Assembly (NCBI RefSeq): GCF_002368195.1
Contig: NZ_AP018178.1
Location: forward strand, 3,492,791-3,556,790
DNA from: Calothrix sp. NIES-2100
GTDB lineage: Bacteria > Cyanobacteriota > Cyanobacteriia > Cyanobacteriales > Nostocaceae
Reading direction: 5' to 3'
DNA: 64,000 nt
The position numbers and the translations under genes are program-made. Below, one piece after another: positions 61,113 through 64,000 of the stretch. Every line of letters starts with the position of its first letter. Positions within the stretch are counted from its first letter, which is position 1. The notes under the pieces were generated by a model. It was not told where the DNA came from, ran no database searches, and saw only the letters and a list, made by a program, of their open reading frames with translations.

Positions 61113-62558
61113 TCAATTTACTCCCGCCCAAACAATCAGAGGTTTACCAACTTGCTTATAAAGAAAGCTCTCTAAAATTACGCCATTATTGTTAGCTGTG
61201 AGAGATTTATTTGGCTGACGCAGAGATTCGTACAATCCGTTGTACCAACCTTTATCAGATTTCAGTTGATTGAAGACAATATTTGATAGGGAGTGCGTGT
61301 AATCGGTGTTGTAAAGTACATGCCAGCCGATCGCAGCTTTAGCACTAAGGAAGCGTAAATTATTGTGCTGTTGTTGAGTATCTGTAATTGTTGCCCAAGG
61401 TTTGCCGTTAACAAACAAGCTGTTGTAAACGAAGTAAGGCTCGCGATCTAAATTGTCTTCTGTCAGGGCTGTTAATTCTTGCGTTGCTTGATAACGTGCT
61501 TGTTGAGCAGCTAAAATTCTATCGGCGTAAGCTTTCGGTAATGCTTGGAACCCAGTTTCTATGCCATCGAGAATATAAGGTTCGCTCAGAACGTAGTTAT
61601 TAGCACCTGAGTTGTTAGCGTCGCGGCGATCATAGGGCACACCCTGTCCATAAAGATTGACAAAGGCGGTATTAGACTTATAATCTAAGGCTTGCTTGAC
61701 ATCTAATCCCCACAGTTTCAAACCATAGGCGGCATAGTTTTCATAGCCTAAGCGACCTTCTTGGTTGTACTGTTCTTTACCTTGGACAACAGCAGTACCG
61801 TACATTTGCCCATTTTTGGTGAGGCGCTTAACTTGCCAATGCTTCCACACAGCTTGCACAGGCGATCGCATTTTGGGATACTTGGCTTCGACAATTTTCA
61901 ACCATAATGCCATCCGCCCCAAATCGATGGCTGACCAACCAATTTCTTCGTTTTTCTCTAATTGTCCATAATTCACAGGTATCAGAGTTTTGGCGTTGTA
62001 GACTTTGTTGGGCAGTTCACCTTTATATAAAGGTAGCGATGCTAGAGTCTGCAACATCTTAGTCATCTTCGCTTCAAATTCTGCGGCGGGGATGATGTTG
62101 AGTTCTTTCGCACTCACCAAAGCAGCGATCGCAGCTGCTTGATCCCACATAGTCACAGATGCAAAGCCATCAACAGAATTTACTAAGCCAGTTTTATCGT
62201 TCCAGTTGCGTTGGAAATACAACCAAGCCTGACGCGCAGCTGCGATGTCAACTGCATCTAGTGTTTTGACTCCAGGCGTAATAAAAGGTGCTTTGCTGAT
62301 TAGTTCACTGGGAGTAATAGGTGTTCCTTGTAGCACGATAGAGTTAGCATCAAGTTTTGCTACTTTTTGCGCTTGTGTTTCCAAGTTTGCTGTCGGGGTA
62401 ACAGTTTGAGATGTTGATATTGCAGGCGTTTGTGTATTTTGAGAAAGACGACTAGACCAAAAATTTAACCCAGCGATCGCGATGACTGCGGTAACTACCC
62501 CTCCGACAGTAGCCAGTATGGACAAGCCTTTAGGTGGTGGTTGAAAGTCAGAACTCAT
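61113..62558 (-). CDS. DUF3131 protein, membrane-anchored
   Basis: A 481-residue protein with one N-terminal membrane helix (about 12-32, ILATVGGVVTAVIAIAGLNFW) and the bulk outside. A Thr/Gln/Ala-rich linker leads to a DUF3131 domain about 105-481: TGLVNSVDGFASVTMWDQAAAI, LPNKVYNAKT, GWSAIDLGRMALWL, EGRLGYENYAAYGLKLW, then GLYESLRQPNKSLTANNNGVILESFLY. All landmark residues shared with the other copies are present (WD, EGR). It is the first minus-strand gene after the outer-membrane barrel, 168 bp away, and 2.7 kb before the tandem DUF3131 gene, from which it is separated by the inserted plus-strand block. Confidence 0.88.
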   Translation of the reverse strand: MSSDFQPPPKGLSILATVGGVVTAVIAIAGLNFWSSRLSQNTQTPAISTSQTVTPTANLETQAQKVAKLDANSIVLQGTPITPSELISKAPFITPGVKTLDAVDIAAARQAWLYFQRNWNDKTGLVNSVDGFASVTMWDQAAAIAALVSAKELNIIPAAEFEAKMTKMLQTLASLPLYKGELPNKVYNAKTLIPVNYGQLEKNEEIGWSAIDLGRMALWLKIVEAKYPKMRSPVQAVWKHWQVKRLTKNGQMYGTAVVQGKEQYNQEGRLGYENYAAYGLKLWGLDVKQALDYKSNTAFVNLYGQGVPYDRRDANNSGANNYVLSEPYILDGIETGFQALPKAYADRILAAQQARYQATQELTALTEDNLDREPYFVYNSLFVNGKPWATITDTQQQHNNLRFLSAKAAIGWHVLYNTDYTHSLSNIVFNQLKSDKGWYNGLYESLRQPNKSLTANNNGVILESFLYKQVGKPLIVWAGVN

Positions 62559-62642
62559 GATGCTTCAGCCTTTATTTTATTAGTCACTGTTGCTTTGTTC
62601 ATGTTTCCCAGCATTGACAGCTAACTAACACACTTGAAAAAG

Positions 62643-62696
62643 TCATTTGGCATTTGTCAGTTGTCATTTGTCATTTGTCATTTGTCATTACTCTCC
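62643..62696. repeat. Heptanucleotide tandem repeat GTCATTT (STRR)
   Basis: About six units of GTCATTT, followed by CCCCTCATCC repeats, in the gap between the outer-membrane barrel gene and the DUF3131 gene. Confidence 0.8.
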
Positions 62697-62726
62697 CTCA
62701 TCCCCCTCATCCCCCTTTCATGTATG

Positions 62727-63998
62727 TTAAAATTTGACTCGCAACTGTCCTGTCAGAGAGTTACCACCGTAAGCACTTCCCCCGGTGTCCTGATTGCGCA
62801 CATTACTAAAGCTATAGCCTAAATCTGCTTCTATGCTAGGTGAAAGCTTTGCTGTACAGCGAGTTTGATAGGCATTGGCGTTATCAAATTCGCCATTTAG
62901 CCGTTGCTGTCCTAAGCTAGCAGATAACCGACAGCGCAAGAAATTGACAACTTCTCCCTCCCAAGCCACCTCAGCGTTGTATACGAAAAAATCAGGTGGA
63001 GAAAAATAGCCGCTTGTGCGTTCCAAATTGCGATCGTAACTCCATGTGAACAAGTTAGCGGCGAGCGAAAATTGTCCAAACTTGCGCTCTAACCTGCTGA
63101 AAGACTGCACCTCAGAATTGCGATCGCTGTAATTACCCAAGCGTAATGATGAGAATAAACTCGTGTCACGATCAATCTGCCAATATAAATTAGGCCCAAA
63201 TCGCCAAGCAGTAATTTGATTTTCTAAAGTTTGAGCGTTAAATTTATAAGGCCCTTGCTCTACATTCACAGATACTATTAAACCCGAAAGTAATTGACCT
63301 GAATCAGAAACTTTCGGCGGTATAATTAGCGCTTCTACCTGAGCATTGAGATTGATAGCCGGAGGTAACCGGTTGAAAATATCAACTCCTGCTGCTGTTT
63401 GCAGCTTTACGTCCCCAACTTTTCCTTGCCAGCCAATTTGTATGGGAATATTGCTAATTGATTCTATACCGATTTGCTCGAAAAAATTGAAACCTGTTTT
63501 GACAAATATTTTATTGCCATTAGGTAATCGAAACTGAAATGTTGGTTCGATAAACAAATTATGTATACCAAAGTTATCTGTATCATTGCGAAAATCTGTT
63601 TGGATATTTTCCAAAACTGCGAGCGGTTTCTCTGGTTCAGCTGTAGTTGACGATGGTTGAGAAGGTTTTGGCAACTCTGGTAATGGGGGCGGTATCTGCA
63701 AACTTGGATTGAAATTCTCCGGTGCAGCAATCAAATATGGCAGCGTTATTGAGTGATTTTCATTTTCATTAACGGGAAATATATCAAATTGTTCTAAATC
63801 ATTTATAGAAGTAATTTTTTCTAGCAATTTCGAGGATGAATCCGAGTGTTTATATATTTGATTAGCTTGTGATTTATCTGCTAATGATATCCAAATACCC
63901 AAGCTCAAAATTGCTAACCAGTGAAACTGTAAACATTTCCAAATTAACTTAGTATATTTATATATCAATCCAGAGTTATCAGAAAAAATATTTGCCAT
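62727..63998 (-). CDS. Outer-membrane barrel like the BcsC C-terminus
   Basis: At least 423 residues; the start ATG lies two bases from the window edge and an upstream start cannot be excluded. An N-terminal hydrophobic segment about 23-44 is a signal, followed by IAAPENFNPSLQIPPPLPELP and a Pro-rich linker, then an amphipathic beta-strand-rich domain. C-terminal strands such as SLRLGNYSDRNSEV, LAANLFTWSYDRN, TSGYFSPPDFF, CRLSASLGQQRL and final LTGQLRVKF end in Phe, as in outer-membrane barrels, and the YFSP motif recalls the BcsC_C barrel of cellulose export. No TPRs precede the barrel here. It is the most upstream gene of the minus-strand polysaccharide locus. Likely glycan export pore (inference). 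Confidence 0.78.
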   Translation of the reverse strand: MANIFSDNSGLIYKYTKLIWKCLQFHWLAILSLGIWISLADKSQANQIYKHSDSSSKLLEKITSINDLEQFDIFPVNENENHSITLPYLIAAPENFNPSLQIPPPLPELPKPSQPSSTTAEPEKPLAVLENIQTDFRNDTDNFGIHNLFIEPTFQFRLPNGNKIFVKTGFNFFEQIGIESISNIPIQIGWQGKVGDVKLQTAAGVDIFNRLPPAINLNAQVEALIIPPKVSDSGQLLSGLIVSVNVEQGPYKFNAQTLENQITAWRFGPNLYWQIDRDTSLFSSLRLGNYSDRNSEVQSFSRLERKFGQFSLAANLFTWSYDRNLERTSGYFSPPDFFVYNAEVAWEGEVVNFLRCRLSASLGQQRLNGEFDNANAYQTRCTAKLSPSIEADLGYSFSNVRNQDTGGSAYGGNSLTGQLRVKF

Positions 63999-64000
63999 CA

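Noticed and set aside
60874..61175. Short frames on both strands around the 61 kb inverted repeat
   Set aside because: They follow the arms of the repeat and have no conserved features.

Overview
The window reads as the chromosome of a filamentous, Nostocales-type cyanobacterium. The signs are many HIP1 palindromes (GCGATCGC), heptanucleotide tandem repeats of the Calothrix/Anabaena type, many interspersed GC-rich palindromic repeats, and a gene set of large multi-sensor histidine kinases, CHAT and CHASE2 proteins, DUF1822/DUF928/DUF3131/DUF3386 families and zinc-ribbon Ser/Thr kinases. I see no rRNA, tRNA, CRISPR array, prophage or intact transposase.

Layout. 1-711: repeat-rich, non-coding, with a 21-bp tandem array. 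712-8785 (minus): three signalling kinases in one likely operon, led by a 1396-residue CBS/GAF/PAS/kinase/receiver protein. 9384-10228 (minus): a candidate RiPP-like pair, a 118-residue precursor-like peptide with a Gly-Gly leader and four IHGVV core repeats, followed by a cysteine-rich protein. 10502-16588: housekeeping and single genes (AlkA-type glycosylase, pyrB, nuclease-fold protein, GAF-LuxR regulator, DUF3386, methyltransferase, a 58-residue membrane peptide). 16758-26223 (plus): NB-ARC/TPR STAND ATPase, two tandem zinc-ribbon Ser/Thr kinases, murJ. 26550-29213 (minus): cysteine-free C-type-lectin/Calx-beta/RTX exoprotein.

29388-44322 (all minus): a surface and secretion island. In transcription order it has a sigma-like protein, DUF1822, CHASE2-CHAT membrane protein, DUF928 protein, TPS-type haemagglutinin exoprotein, secreted TPR-CHAT protease-like protein, a small secreted protein and an M48 metalloprotease. 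44653-51644: a 1619-residue hybrid kinase ending in HPt, then a partner-switching set (RsbW-like ATPase, receiver-SpoIIE phosphatase, STAS antagonist). 51786-63998 (mainly minus): a probable exopolysaccharide locus with a BcsA-like glycosyltransferase, three proteins carrying four DUF3131 domains, and a BcsC-C-terminus-like outer-membrane barrel. It is interrupted on the plus strand by a 91-bp MITE, a DUF2806 gene, a MazEF-type toxin-antitoxin pair and a possible relE relic.

Several genes carry copies of intergenic-type palindromic repeats inserted in frame (NB-ARC protein, first histidine kinase, TPR-CHAT protein), so this genome seems to tolerate repeat spread into coding sequence. The best candidates for an undescribed system are the 9.4-10.2 kb precursor plus cysteine-rich pair, the sigma/DUF1822/CHAT/TPS island, and the DUF3131/BcsA/BcsC-like locus.
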